DNA of 34,330 nt from CAZITB01 sp964542055 (GCA_964542055.1 CAZITB010000012.1:1-34330); one strand, 5' to 3'. Positions 8,771-15,917 are shown, numbered from the stretch's first letter. Notes: generated from the letters alone by a model not told the origin. Numbers and translations are program-made.

Positions 8771-8882
8771 ATGGATACTAAAGTCGGATCAGTTGCGCGC
8801 AGTNNNNNNNNNNCAATCCATGGGCGCGCCGCCCTCCCTATTAAACACATCAGAATATCTAATGAAAAACCAAACATTTTAA
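8771..8882 (+). CDS. Gene interrupted by assembly gap (ten Ns at 8804-8813)
   Basis: A clear start is visible: GAGGAG at 8758-8763, then ATG at 8771 encoding MDTKVGSVARS before the Ns. After the Ns, one frame reads QSMGAPPSLLNTSEYLMKNQ, then TF and a TAA at 8880-8882, 24 bases before the next gene. That is a plausible C-terminus of the same or another protein. The two halves are in the same frame only if the true gap is a multiple of three, so the nominal ten-base size is probably a placeholder. Both gap edges are rich in GCGCGC and GGGCGCGCC, unlike the AT-rich surroundings. No function can be given. Confidence 0.5.
8804..8813. other. Assembly gap
   Basis: Ten consecutive Ns. The true amount of missing sequence is unknown. 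The unusually GC-rich flanks suggest a hard-to-assemble repeat or hairpin. Confidence 0.95.
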
Positions 8883-8906
8883 ACTTTATTCGAAAGGAAA
8901 AAAAAG

Positions 8907-9137
8907 ATGAGAATACTTTTTGTAAACAATGACGGTGCGGGTTTTGCCGATTACATTGACATCGAGGAAGGCAAAACCGTTGAACAGTTTTTTAAGGATA
9001 AAATGCAGGACCAGCAGTCATCTGATTATCTTATCAGAGTAAATCGACAGCCTGTCCCGCGTGATTATATCCTACAGGAAAATGACCGCGTAACAATAAC
9101 TCCCACGAAGATCCAGGGCGCGCGGCTCATTGCATAA
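8907..9137 (+). CDS. Ubiquitin-like / MoaD-ThiS-like beta-grasp protein
   Basis: This protein is 76 residues long, the same length as ubiquitin. The pattern fits a beta-grasp fold: first strand MRILFVNNDG, second strand YIDIEEG, helix TVEQFFKDKM, strand DYLIRVNRQPV, and a closing strand NDRVTITPTK. MoaD, ThiS and the bacterial ubiquitin-like proteins near E1, E2 and JAMM genes share this layout. The C-terminus is KIQGARLIA rather than Gly-Gly. If G71 or A72 is the conjugated end, the last four or five residues must be removed, and the JAMM protein two genes downstream is the obvious candidate. AAAGG precedes the ATG. A terminator hairpin follows at once. Confidence 0.8.
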   Translation: MRILFVNNDGAGFADYIDIEEGKTVEQFFKDKMQDQQSSDYLIRVNRQPVPRDYILQENDRVTITPTKIQGARLIA

Positions 9138-9159
9138 ATAGCAAACAGATAACCCTTTT

Positions 9160-9198
9160 GACCTCTGTTTACATTAGTAGACAGAGGTCTTTCTTTTT
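9160..9198 (+). terminator. Rho-independent terminator or attenuator inside the ubiquitin-like operon
   Basis: A perfect 9-base stem (GACCTCTGT and ACAGAGGTC) with a 12-base loop is followed by TTTCTTTTT. It lies between the ubiquitin-like gene and the E2-like gene, which restarts with its own AAGGAG site. Partial read-through would give more ubiquitin-like protein than enzymes. Confidence 0.8.
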
Positions 9199-9209
9199 AA
9201 GGAGTTTTT

Positions 9210-9892
9210 ATGAAAAAATATAGAGACAAAATCAAAATAGTAAATATTGTTTTAGATTCGTTGTATAGCTTGAAATCGAAGAAGCTTTCTTTCATTCAAG
9301 ATAGATTCAGCGACATAAACTATGATTGCTTACAGATCACAAAAAATTATAACCTGTTAAAAAAAGCTGTAAAAAGGAACTGGCTCAACTCTGCTGCAAA
9401 GATAAAAACAAAAACAGCCATATCTTTGAATGACTTTTCATATCGACTTGCCCATTTGCGTCAAACACTGGAAACAAGTCAAATCAGGATACCAAAGCGA
9501 TCTGATATCTTAGCTGATCTGATAGAGCTTGAACAGGAATTTGGCAATGTAAGTATTAACCTGGAAGAGCATAGTGTATCTATTGTAACTGACCCGATCA
9601 TTTTAGAAGATATACCATTAGGCTCTTTCGAAATAAAACTTTTCGCAAACAAAATAGCTCATTTTGACACTGACAGTCCATACAAAATAATTGCATTAGA
9701 GCCAAATCCAGCTGGAAGTGATTGTTATGTAACACATCCCCACGTTTCACATGAAAGACTCTGCGAAGGCGATGGTCATATTCCCATAACACGAGCGATA
9801 GAGCAAGGCAGATTATGTGATTTTTTCAATCTGGTCGTAAACATCCTGCGAAATTACAATCCTGACAGTCCATACGTCTCTATTGAGGACTG
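9210..9892 (+). CDS. E2-like ubiquitin-conjugating domain, exon 1 of the intron-split E2-zinc protein
   Basis: Exon 1 encodes 227 residues plus two bases of codon 228. The first 100 residues are helical. The rest follows a UBC (E2) fold, with strands SFEIKLFANK and YKIIALEPNP, then the active-site region THPHVSHERLCEGDG with C185 as the predicted catalytic cysteine. The helix after it (GRLCDFFNLVVNILRNYN) matches prokaryotic E2-like families that occur with E1, JAMM and ubiquitin-like genes. Unspliced, the frame runs into the intron and stops at 9923 after a short tail, CDFVCLKLA. With the intron removed, it continues as SIEDW-CGYSCYDCGC into exon 2, giving 341 residues. AAGGAG precedes the start. 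E2 assignment is by motif and context. Confidence 0.7.
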
Positions 9893-10493
9893 GTGCGATT
9901 TCGTTTGCCTGAAACTTGCATAAGTCTTTTTTATGCAATGGGATAGGCAGACAAGATGTCGGTGCGTGGCCGGTATCTTGGATAACTTGGTTTTTGTGTG
10001 GGTGTAATTCCCACCCCTTAGATACGGAGGTGAAAGCATTTTCCCCATGCGGGTGGCCTGACAACCATCGGTGTGAAGCGGGAATAAAAGGCGGTAACCC
10101 GGAATTCGGTCGAGAATCCCGCCGAGCAGAGTTGAATACGGATAGGCACACGAACCCATTACAGAACTGTCGTCACATCGGGACAGGCTTAGCCGAATTG
10201 ATAAGCCTGACCAAAAAGGTATCGGATGGAGAGCCGGAAGAATCAGTCTGCTTCCCGGACGTATTCTCATATCCATCCCGGCAGACAATGGGGTCCTACG
10301 TTCAACGACAAACGAAAACCAGGAACGAAGTAACTTTGGTGAGGCTCTCAGGTGTGTTGCCTGAGCAGGTAGTCAGCCGCATGCCTTGCCACAGAAGGAT
10401 TGCCTCAGAAGCCAACGCCTTTGGGAAAGCCAGAGGATATGCTGACGGAGGCACGGTAAAGTGGAAGATAGAGGTAAAATTAGGAGTAAAATT

Positions 10494-12272
10494 ATGAGCA
10501 CGTCAAATAAGACGATGTATGAGTGGAACACTATTCCGTGGCGTAAGCTTAAACGGAATGTGTTTAAGCTTCAAAATCGCATCTATCAAGCCTCGTGTCG
10601 CGGCGAGACACAAGCAGTCCACAAACTCCAAAGACTCCTTCTTAAATCAAAGAGCGCTGCTTTTTTAGCGGTCAGAACGGTAGCTCAAGATAACAAGGGT
10701 AAAAAGACAGCAGGTATAGACGGCTTAGCGTCTTTGAAAGCAAAACAAAAGCTGAACCTTGCCCTGAAAATCTCGAAAAGCCCGATAATTCCCAAGGCAA
10801 AACCTGTAAGACGTGTTTGGATACCCAAACCCGGTAAAGAAGAAAAAAGGCCTCTGGGAATTCCCGTAATGGAAGACCGTGCTCGACAAGCTTTGGTTAA
10901 GATGGCTCTGGAACCTGAATGGGAAGCGAAATTTGAACCCCATAGCTATGGTTTCAGGCCGGGACGCTCATGCCATGACGCAGTGGAAGCAATACACAGA
11001 TATACGAGAAGCGTACCAAAATATGTTTTGGACGCAGATATATCTAAATGCTTTGACTGTATCAACCATGACGCACTGCTTGAGAAGTTAGGGACATTTT
11101 CTTCACTTCAGCGCATGATTAAAGCATGGCTTAAGGCTGGTATCATAGATGCCGGGGAATTATTCCCTGTTTCAGAAGGAACACCGCAAGGTGGTGTTAT
11201 CTCGCCATTGTTGGCCAATATTGCCTTACATGGACTTGAAACAGCCATTCAGGAACCATTTCAGAAGTACAAAATGATTTCTCAAAGTAAGCGAGGAATT
11301 CTATGGAAACCACAGGTTGTTCGCTATGCTGACGATTTCGTGATTATCCATCGGGATTTAGATGTGCTTAAACGTGCAAAACAAGTAGCAGAAGAATGGT
11401 TAAACGGTATGGGACTGCAAATGAAACCAAGTAAAACCCGGATTACGCATACCCTCAATGAGATTGATGGCCCAATAGGATTCGATTTTCTCGGATTCAA
11501 TTTCAGGCTGTATCCAAGAGGAAAAACTCGTAGTACACGAGATGCTCACGGTAATCCAGTTGGCTTTGTTGCACATGTCAAACCAAGCAAGGAGTCGCAG
11601 AAACGACTTCTCAGTAAAACGCGGGATATTATGCGTAGCAATCGCAATATTGCCCAAGCCGGGCTTATTGGATTGTTAAATCCTGTTTTACGAGGCTGGG
11701 GTAATTATTACTCTACTGTCGTTTCAAAGGAGATTTTCTCGAAGATGGATATACTCATCTTCAGACAACTCTGGAACTGGGCAAGAAGACGCCACCCGAA
11801 TAAAGGTCGTCGTTGGACCGCCAAAAAATATTGGCAGATGGGTCAACATGGTTGGAAATTCGGAAAGACGGGACAGATAACACTTCATAGACTAAGTGAT
11901 ATCCCGATATGGCGCCACACGCAAGTCCAGAAACATCGAAGTCCATATGACGGAGATGTTTACTATTGGAGTTCCAGAATGGGCAAGCATCCTTTGGTTC
12001 CTAAGAGCTTTGCAGCGTTAATAAAGTTCCAAAAAGGATTCTGCCCGAAATGTGGATTGTTCTTTAAACCGGGAGACAGTTTGGCAATGGTACATACGGC
12101 CACTGATGATACTGGAAAACCCGGAAAGGCAAGATTGGTTCACCAATACTGTCAAGGATCGCCTGATAACAGGTGTGTGATGACAGCACACCGCTTTACT
12201 GAGGAGCCGGATGAAGGGAAACTTTCAAGTCCGGTTTTGAAGACGAGTGCGAATCGCGAGGTTCGTGCTTAG
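10494..12272 (+). CDS. ltrA: Group II intron reverse transcriptase/maturase
   Basis: This is the 592-residue intron-encoded protein. The N-terminus (WNTIPWRKLKRNVFKLQNRI) and RT0-RT1 region (KGKKTAGIDG, then RRVWIPKPGKEEKRPLGIP) are of the chloroplast-like type. SYGFRPGRSCHDA, the catalytic YADD at 278-281 (VVRYADDFVI) and the GTPQGGVISPLLANI segment complete the polymerase. A maturase domain with GLLNPVLRGWGNYYS follows. The C-terminal HNH-type region is weak: CPKCG and LVHQYC are present, but the usual second His pair is incomplete. ATG at 10494 is preferred to an upstream GTG because TAGGAG precedes it. The frame runs through domain V, and its TAG stop (12270-12272) contains the predicted branch-point A. 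Confidence 0.93.
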   Translation: MSTSNKTMYEWNTIPWRKLKRNVFKLQNRIYQASCRGETQAVHKLQRLLLKSKSAAFLAVRTVAQDNKGKKTAGIDGLASLKAKQKLNLALKISKSPIIPKAKPVRRVWIPKPGKEEKRPLGIPVMEDRARQALVKMALEPEWEAKFEPHSYGFRPGRSCHDAVEAIHRYTRSVPKYVLDADISKCFDCINHDALLEKLGTFSSLQRMIKAWLKAGIIDAGELFPVSEGTPQGGVISPLLANIALHGLETAIQEPFQKYKMISQSKRGILWKPQVVRYADDFVIIHRDLDVLKRAKQVAEEWLNGMGLQMKPSKTRITHTLNEIDGPIGFDFLGFNFRLYPRGKTRSTRDAHGNPVGFVAHVKPSKESQKRLLSKTRDIMRSNRNIAQAGLIGLLNPVLRGWGNYYSTVVSKEIFSKMDILIFRQLWNWARRRHPNKGRRWTAKKYWQMGQHGWKFGKTGQITLHRLSDIPIWRHTQVQKHRSPYDGDVYYWSSRMGKHPLVPKSFAALIKFQKGFCPKCGLFFKPGDSLAMVHTATDDTGKPGKARLVHQYCQGSPDNRCVMTAHRFTEEPDEGKLSSPVLKTSANREVRA

Positions 12273-12278
12273 TTCAAC
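12204..12278 (+). ncRNA. Group II intron domains V and VI
   Basis: Domain V reads GAGCCGGATGAAGGGAAACT and continues to 12238. It carries the AGC catalytic triad at 12205-12207, a GAAA tetraloop and the paired CCGG(A/T) arms. Domain VI is a helix of GACGAGTGCGAA against TTCGTGCTT-A-GTT, in which A12271 is unpaired and lies 7 bases before the 3' splice site, as expected for a branch point. Confidence 0.85.
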
Positions 12279-12621
12279 GTGCGGTTACAGCTGCTATGAT
12301 TGCGGCTGCACTATCTCAGGCGATGAAAGCTACTACTGTGAACAATGTGAAAATGATTTTTGTTCGCAGTGCAGCAGTTATTGCCAGATATGTGAGTTGA
12401 CGGTATGCCTGGACTGCGGGATCGAATGCAGTTACTGCAAAAAGCTGGTGTGTGAAAATTGTATCAAAACCTGCCAGGACTGCAGCGAAGTAGTTTGTTC
12501 GGATTGTATGACGGAAAATGAAATTTGTATGAGTTGTGAAGATTTAAATAACGAAAGGGAAGAATATGAACAACAAACAGCAGAGCCCAATTCTTCGGTT
12601 CACCCCGACTGCGTGGGCTAA
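12279..12621 (+). CDS. Cys-rich zinc domain, exon 2 of the intron-split E2-zinc protein
   Basis: Exon 2 contributes about 113 residues. It holds regularly spaced CxxC pairs: CYDCGC, YYCEQC, DFCSQC, YCQIC, VCLDC, ECSYC, VCENC, TCQDC, VCSDC and CMSC. The alternation of CxxC with x3-x4 spacers resembles cross-brace or treble-clef fingers (RING or B-box like) and probably binds several zinc ions. The tail is acidic. Read alone, the frame seems to start at an ATG at 12247 inside intron domain VI, but nothing there looks like a ribosome site. The joined frame with exon 1 explains it better. Its last 56 bases overlap the JAMM gene, so translation of the two is probably coupled. Confidence 0.75.
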
Positions 12622-13312
12622 ACTTATTTACATGAGGGATTTAACTGAAAACGAAGTGGGCGGTTTTGGAATAACAGAAACTGATGATCTTTTATTGATA
12701 ACTGATTTTGTTTTAGTAAAGCAAAAGGTAACTTTTGCTTCTGTATCTTTTGATGATGAATCTGTGGCTGAGTTCTTTGAAAATCAGATTGAACTAGGCA
12801 GGAAACCTCAGCAGTTTGCGCGATATTGGCTGCATAGCCATCCGGCAGATTTTTGCAGCCCCAGTTCTACTGATGAAACAACTTTTAATCGGGTATTTGG
12901 CAAATGCGACTGGTCCTGTATGTTTATTGTTGCTAAAAACAACAGCACATATGCAAGACTAAGATTTAGCATCGGCCCCGGCGGTGAAATAAATATACCG
13001 GTCTCTATTGAATATAACTGCCCTTTTGAAGCTGCTGATTTCAAAACATGGGAAAAACAGTATCAAGAAAATGTCATAGAAGATACTACAATTTTTAATT
13101 TAGCTCCAAAACCAAAAAGATCGAGTAAAACTCAGCAAAAATCAGATCTCTTTGGCTATGATGGATTCGATTCTTTTGACAGAGGCCCACAGGACCTGTT
13201 AGAGGAATTGGAAGAAATGCCCTCTTCTGAGAGACAGATATTTTTAGATGAACTATCAGAAAGAACTCAATATTGGGATCAATTTGAAAATGAGGAGATT
13301 TTTTATGAGTGA
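12566..13312 (+). CDS. JAMM/MPN+ metallopeptidase (deubiquitinase-like)
   Basis: This 248-residue protein carries a complete JAMM zinc-protease motif: E30 in NEVGGFG, then H90-S-H92, seven residues, S100 and D103 (WLHSHPADFCSPSSTDE). Members of this family cleave isopeptide or C-terminal peptide bonds of ubiquitin-like proteins. Here it could mature the ubiquitin-like protein, which lacks a terminal Gly-Gly, or remove it from targets, or both. The catalytic domain ends near 155. The C-terminus is a low-complexity acidic tail (LLEELEEMPSSERQIFL). AAAGGGA precedes the ATG, which overlaps the zinc exon. The E1 gene overlaps its stop by 8 bases. Confidence 0.88.
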   Translation: MNNKQQSPILRFTPTAWAKLIYMRDLTENEVGGFGITETDDLLLITDFVLVKQKVTFASVSFDDESVAEFFENQIELGRKPQQFARYWLHSHPADFCSPSSTDETTFNRVFGKCDWSCMFIVAKNNSTYARLRFSIGPGGEINIPVSIEYNCPFEAADFKTWEKQYQENVIEDTTIFNLAPKPKRSSKTQQKSDLFGYDGFDSFDRGPQDLLEELEEMPSSERQIFLDELSERTQYWDQFENEEIFYE

Positions 13313-13961
13313 CCAAAGATATTCAAGACAGTCAGATATAGTACCAAGACAAAGAATACTGGATAGTAGAACCACTGTAATCGGTGTCGGCGCTATAGGC
13401 AGGCAAGTTGCCATACAATTAACTGCAATCGGAGTGGAGAATCTGCAAATTATAGATTTCGATAATGTAGAGGCCAGTAATTTATCAAGTCAGGGCTATC
13501 TGGAAAAAGATTTAAATAAACCCAAAGTTGATGCAACAGCAGAATTTTGCCGCCAAATCAATCCTGACCTTCAGATCGAAGTAGTTTTGGACCGATTCAA
13601 AAGAACCACACCGGTCGGCAATACAGTTTTTGTTTGTGTTGACTCGATTGTAGCCAGAAAGCATATATTTGATGCGGTAAAGGACAAAGCTACTTTCTTT
13701 TGTGATGGCCGTATGAGTGCCGAGGTTCTGCGGGTTATTACTGCCTGCGACCAGAAGAGTCGGGAGCATTATCCCAACACCTTATTTGCTGCCGAACAGG
13801 CCCATGCAGGCCCGTGTACAGCCAAAACTACCATTTACTGTGCCAATATAGCGGCAGGATTCATGCTGGCCCAATTTACCAAATACCTTCGGCTTTTGCC
13901 TGTTGATCCGGATATACAGATCAATTTATTAGCCTCTGAGATTAATGTCGGAAACTGTTAG
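13305..13961 (+). CDS. ThiF/E1-like activating enzyme
   Basis: This is a 218-residue ThiF-fold adenylating enzyme. RYSRQ opens the protein, the nucleotide-binding loop is VIGVGAIGRQVA (G27, G29, G32), IIDFDNVEASNLSSQGY supplies the Asp and Asn/Arg-type contacts, and NKPKVDA and FVCVDS (D113) complete the site. C171 in AHAGPCTAKTTIY is the candidate thioester cysteine. The CxxC zinc pairs of MoeB/ThiF are absent, and there is no separate E2-binding domain. The ATG at 13305 is chosen because GAGGAG lies 7 bases upstream; an earlier in-frame start lies inside the JAMM gene. It closes the operon, with a terminator just after it. It should activate the ubiquitin-like protein and pass it to the E2. 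Confidence 0.88.
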   Translation: MSDQRYSRQSDIVPRQRILDSRTTVIGVGAIGRQVAIQLTAIGVENLQIIDFDNVEASNLSSQGYLEKDLNKPKVDATAEFCRQINPDLQIEVVLDRFKRTTPVGNTVFVCVDSIVARKHIFDAVKDKATFFCDGRMSAEVLRVITACDQKSREHYPNTLFAAEQAHAGPCTAKTTIYCANIAAGFMLAQFTKYLRLLPVDPDIQINLLASEINVGNC

Positions 13962-13965
13962 AATC

Positions 13966-14003
13966 AAACATGCGCCCTTTATCGTAAGGACGCATGTTTT
14001 TTT
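13966..14003 (+). terminator. Rho-independent terminator of the ubiquitin-like operon
   Basis: AAACATGCG pairs with CGCATGTTT around a 16-base loop and is followed by seven T residues. It starts 5 bases after the E1 stop codon. Confidence 0.85.
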
Positions 14004-14088
14004 ATTTCACAAACTGCTGTTATAAGCTTTAAACTGATCTGCTCTAATGTTTTCTCAAAAAAAATACGAACTTTAAAACAATAAAATC

Positions 14089-14196
14089 TTAATCTGCATC
14101 ACAGGTGGACGAAGAACTGGTAAGAATTTCTATCCTGTGAGCCAATTTCAATATTTCATTCCACCTGTCATCGATATCATTCTGCTCATTTTCCAT
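14089..14196 (-). CDS. Possible 35-residue protein
   Basis: A short minus-strand frame starts MENEQNDIDDRWNEILKLAH and ends TSSSSTCDAD. It is acidic with one amphipathic helix. No Shine-Dalgarno sequence is visible. The frame also contains a perfect 9-base inverted repeat (ACAGGTGGA near 14102 and TCCACCTGT near 14160), which could instead be a structural or protein-binding site. The rest of the 13962-14450 region is AT-rich with no other gene. Confidence 0.3.
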   Translation of the reverse strand: MENEQNDIDDRWNEILKLAHRIEILTSSSSTCDAD

Positions 14197-14329
14197 GTGA
14201 CATAAAAGAAAAAAACATATAAAAAGCTTCAACTGAAATTCTCGGCATAGAACAAATAAGCGCAACATATAAAAACATATTTCTATTTAAATGTGCATAC
14301 AAATAGCAGTTACTATATTAAACACTATG

Positions 14330-14405
14330 AAATCCCACCCAAATAAAACCAAAAGTTTCAATCCCGGCGGGAGCATAAAACTTTTTGTTCAAAAAAGTGG
14401 GATTT
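14330..14405. repeat. Inverted repeat upstream of the integrase
   Basis: AAATCCCAC at 14330-14338 is repeated inverted as GTGGGATTT at 14397-14405. Between them is a second, AT-rich hairpin (ACTTTTT / AAAAAGT). The pair lies about 45 bases before the integrase start and could be integrase arm sites, an attachment region or an operator. Confidence 0.4.
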
Positions 14406-14450
14406 GCATAACAGTTCATCATTTAAAAAAAGTATTTGGCTAAGTATCAC

Positions 14451-15644
14451 ATGGTAAAACGTGACCCTTATAATCACAAACAACGCTGGTTTAACTGGAA
14501 AGCCGCAAATAAAAATGGCATAAAAGGGATTTCCAAGCACAACTCTAATCTGATAACAGCATTTTTATATGATATGGAATTGGGAAAAAATGTTTCACCT
14601 TTAGCCAGAAAAGGAGAAAGGAGTTATTGCAGACTCCTTGCATTGAAAAGTAGACTAATATTCTTTGCCGAACATTTTCAAAACGGCCCAATGGACAAAA
14701 TCACCAAAGACGAAATTCATCAATTCTTTTTAAAAATGAGAACAGGAGAGATTCTCAGGAAAAATGGCAGAAATTACCTTGGAACCGGCAGTTATGTTAA
14801 AGATTTCAAATCTTTTTGGAACTGGTTGCAAAGGACAGGAAGAACACATGAAGATATTGGAGTAGATTTGAGAAGAAGTGATGGCCGTAAACCGCCCTGG
14901 GTATATCTGACAGAAGAGCAGTTCAAAACTTTTGCCAATCAGGCCAGCCCGGCTTACAGGGCACTTATGTGGCTAATGTACGATACCGGAATGAGAGTTA
15001 CCGAAGCTTACTCAATTCAAGTAAATGATTTTTCGAACGACTTCACAAAACTGCATATCCGGGACGAATACGCCAAAACATTTGGCCGAAATATCAGACT
15101 TAAACTGTGCAGCCCGTTTATAAGGGAACTTGTAAAATGTTGCCAGCTTAAATCCGATGATTTCATCTTTATTAAGAAACCGCCTGCCTTTAACAAATAC
15201 CTGCGAAACCTGGCAGCAAAGCTATTTGGCCAGTCAGAGACATTGGCCCGAAAATCTTATGATAAGATGCGTCTTTACGATATAAGACACAACGCCTGCT
15301 GCTATTGGCTAAAACGTTATCCGACTACAACCGGTCTTATGTACCGTATGGGTTGGTCTGAAGAAAAGGAAATTAGATACTATTCGGAATTTCTGGGCCA
15401 ATCCGACCAGATCGATGATGAGGATATGATCACAACCGAGGAAAAGACCAGGTATGAAAAGCGGATTGAAAAACTTGAAAATGACAGGCAAAACACCAAT
15501 GAAATTGTCAATGAATTGATAAAAAAAATAGCAGATTTACAGACCAGCCTCAAATATGAGCTTCAAAAAACCAGGCAATCAGCAAATTCTATGGAAATCG
15601 CCCCGGCACACTGGGCAGATCACCAAGGTCAAAATAATCTCTAA
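14451..15644 (+). CDS. Archaeal-type tyrosine recombinase/integrase
   Basis: This is a phage-integrase-fold protein of about 397 residues. The catalytic domain shows the first Arg in YDTGMRVTEAY, the second box as LYDIRHNACCYWLKRY (a Tyr replaces the usual His of HxxR) and the nucleophile in IRYYSEFLG. The MYRMGWSEEKEIRYYSEF ending is typical of archaeal and related integrases rather than of XerC/D. The C-terminus adds a coiled coil (EKRIEKLENDRQNTNEIVNE). The start is uncertain: TTG at 14436 or ATG at 14451, neither with a good ribosome site. It probably mobilises part of this region, and the inverted repeat upstream may be its site. Confidence 0.8.
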   Translation: MVKRDPYNHKQRWFNWKAANKNGIKGISKHNSNLITAFLYDMELGKNVSPLARKGERSYCRLLALKSRLIFFAEHFQNGPMDKITKDEIHQFFLKMRTGEILRKNGRNYLGTGSYVKDFKSFWNWLQRTGRTHEDIGVDLRRSDGRKPPWVYLTEEQFKTFANQASPAYRALMWLMYDTGMRVTEAYSIQVNDFSNDFTKLHIRDEYAKTFGRNIRLKLCSPFIRELVKCCQLKSDDFIFIKKPPAFNKYLRNLAAKLFGQSETLARKSYDKMRLYDIRHNACCYWLKRYPTTTGLMYRMGWSEEKEIRYYSEFLGQSDQIDDEDMITTEEKTRYEKRIEKLENDRQNTNEIVNELIKKIADLQTSLKYELQKTRQSANSMEIAPAHWADHQGQNNL

Positions 15645-15783
15645 GACACCTTTCGCAGCAGAAAAGCATAGTGTTTTCAAGGGGAATAAATCCCTTCATG
15701 CCGATTACCCCTTCATCAACTCTGATCGCATCTACTCCCAAATTCAATTCTCGATTGCAATTGGCACATTTTTCATTATTCAT
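15589..15783 (-). CDS. Small zinc-ribbon protein, 64 residues
   Basis: This small protein starts MNNEKCANCNRELNLGVDAI and has a CxxC knuckle at 6-9 and a CCERC group at about 43-47, which together would bind one zinc. Between them lies VDEGVIGMKGFIPLENTMLF. The tail DYFDLGDLPSVPGRFP is distinctive, and I recall similar small proteins from planctomycete-like genomes. It is convergent with the integrase and overlaps its 3' end by 56 bases. The coherent zinc pattern argues for a real gene despite the weak ribosome site. Confidence 0.65.
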   Translation of the reverse strand: MNNEKCANCNRELNLGVDAIRVDEGVIGMKGFIPLENTMLFCCERCLRDYFDLGDLPSVPGRFP

Positions 15784-15917
15784 GATATGATACCGAAAAG
15801 ATACTTAAATAGCTTTGAACTGAATTGCTGATCTGGCTTCTAAAACGAAAAGCTTTTAAATCCTGAATTGCTGTCATTTTCAAATGATAAATACCACTTC
15901 AAAGTGACACAATCTAA

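Larger units (their letters stand above)
9893..12278 (+). mobile_element. Complete group II intron (chloroplast-like class) inserted in the E2-zinc gene
   Basis: The intron starts GTGCG at 9893 and ends TTCAAC at 12278, fitting the GUGYG...AY rule. Near the 5' end TTGCAT/ATGCAA and TGCCT/AGGCA pair. A domain I stem at about 10233-10258 (CCGGAAG / CTTCCCGG) presents the loop AATCAGTCTG. Its CAGTCT (10244-10249) pairs with the last six exon bases GGACTG, five Watson-Crick pairs plus one G-U, making an EBS1-IBS1 contact. Domain V is at 12204-12238 and domain VI at about 12243-12278. Splicing joins TG to G, recreating a Trp codon in frame. A second GTGCG at 9962 is a less likely start. EBS2 was not located. 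Confidence 0.9.

Noticed and set aside
8639..8932. A 97-codon frame running through the Ns
   Set aside because: It spans undetermined bases and overlaps real genes in other frames; only the ATG at 8771 has a ribosome site.
9916..10497. A 193-codon plus-strand open frame, with antisense frames near 9813-10288
   Set aside because: All lie in domain I of the group II intron, which is structured RNA; the frames have no ribosome site or family resemblance.
9962..12278. Alternative intron 5' boundary at the GTGCG at 9962, giving a separate small protein starting MQWDRQTRCR
   Set aside because: It also splices in frame, but 9893-9961 pairs into the expected intron 5' stems, IBS1-EBS1 pairing fits 9892/9893, and the longer joined frame gives one continuous E2-zinc protein.
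7481..13961. Calling the cassette a PRTRC system
   Set aside because: PRTRC cassettes share ThiF, JAMM, E2-like and ubiquitin-like parts, but no ParB-related gene or other PRTRC-specific protein is recognised here, so the label would overreach.
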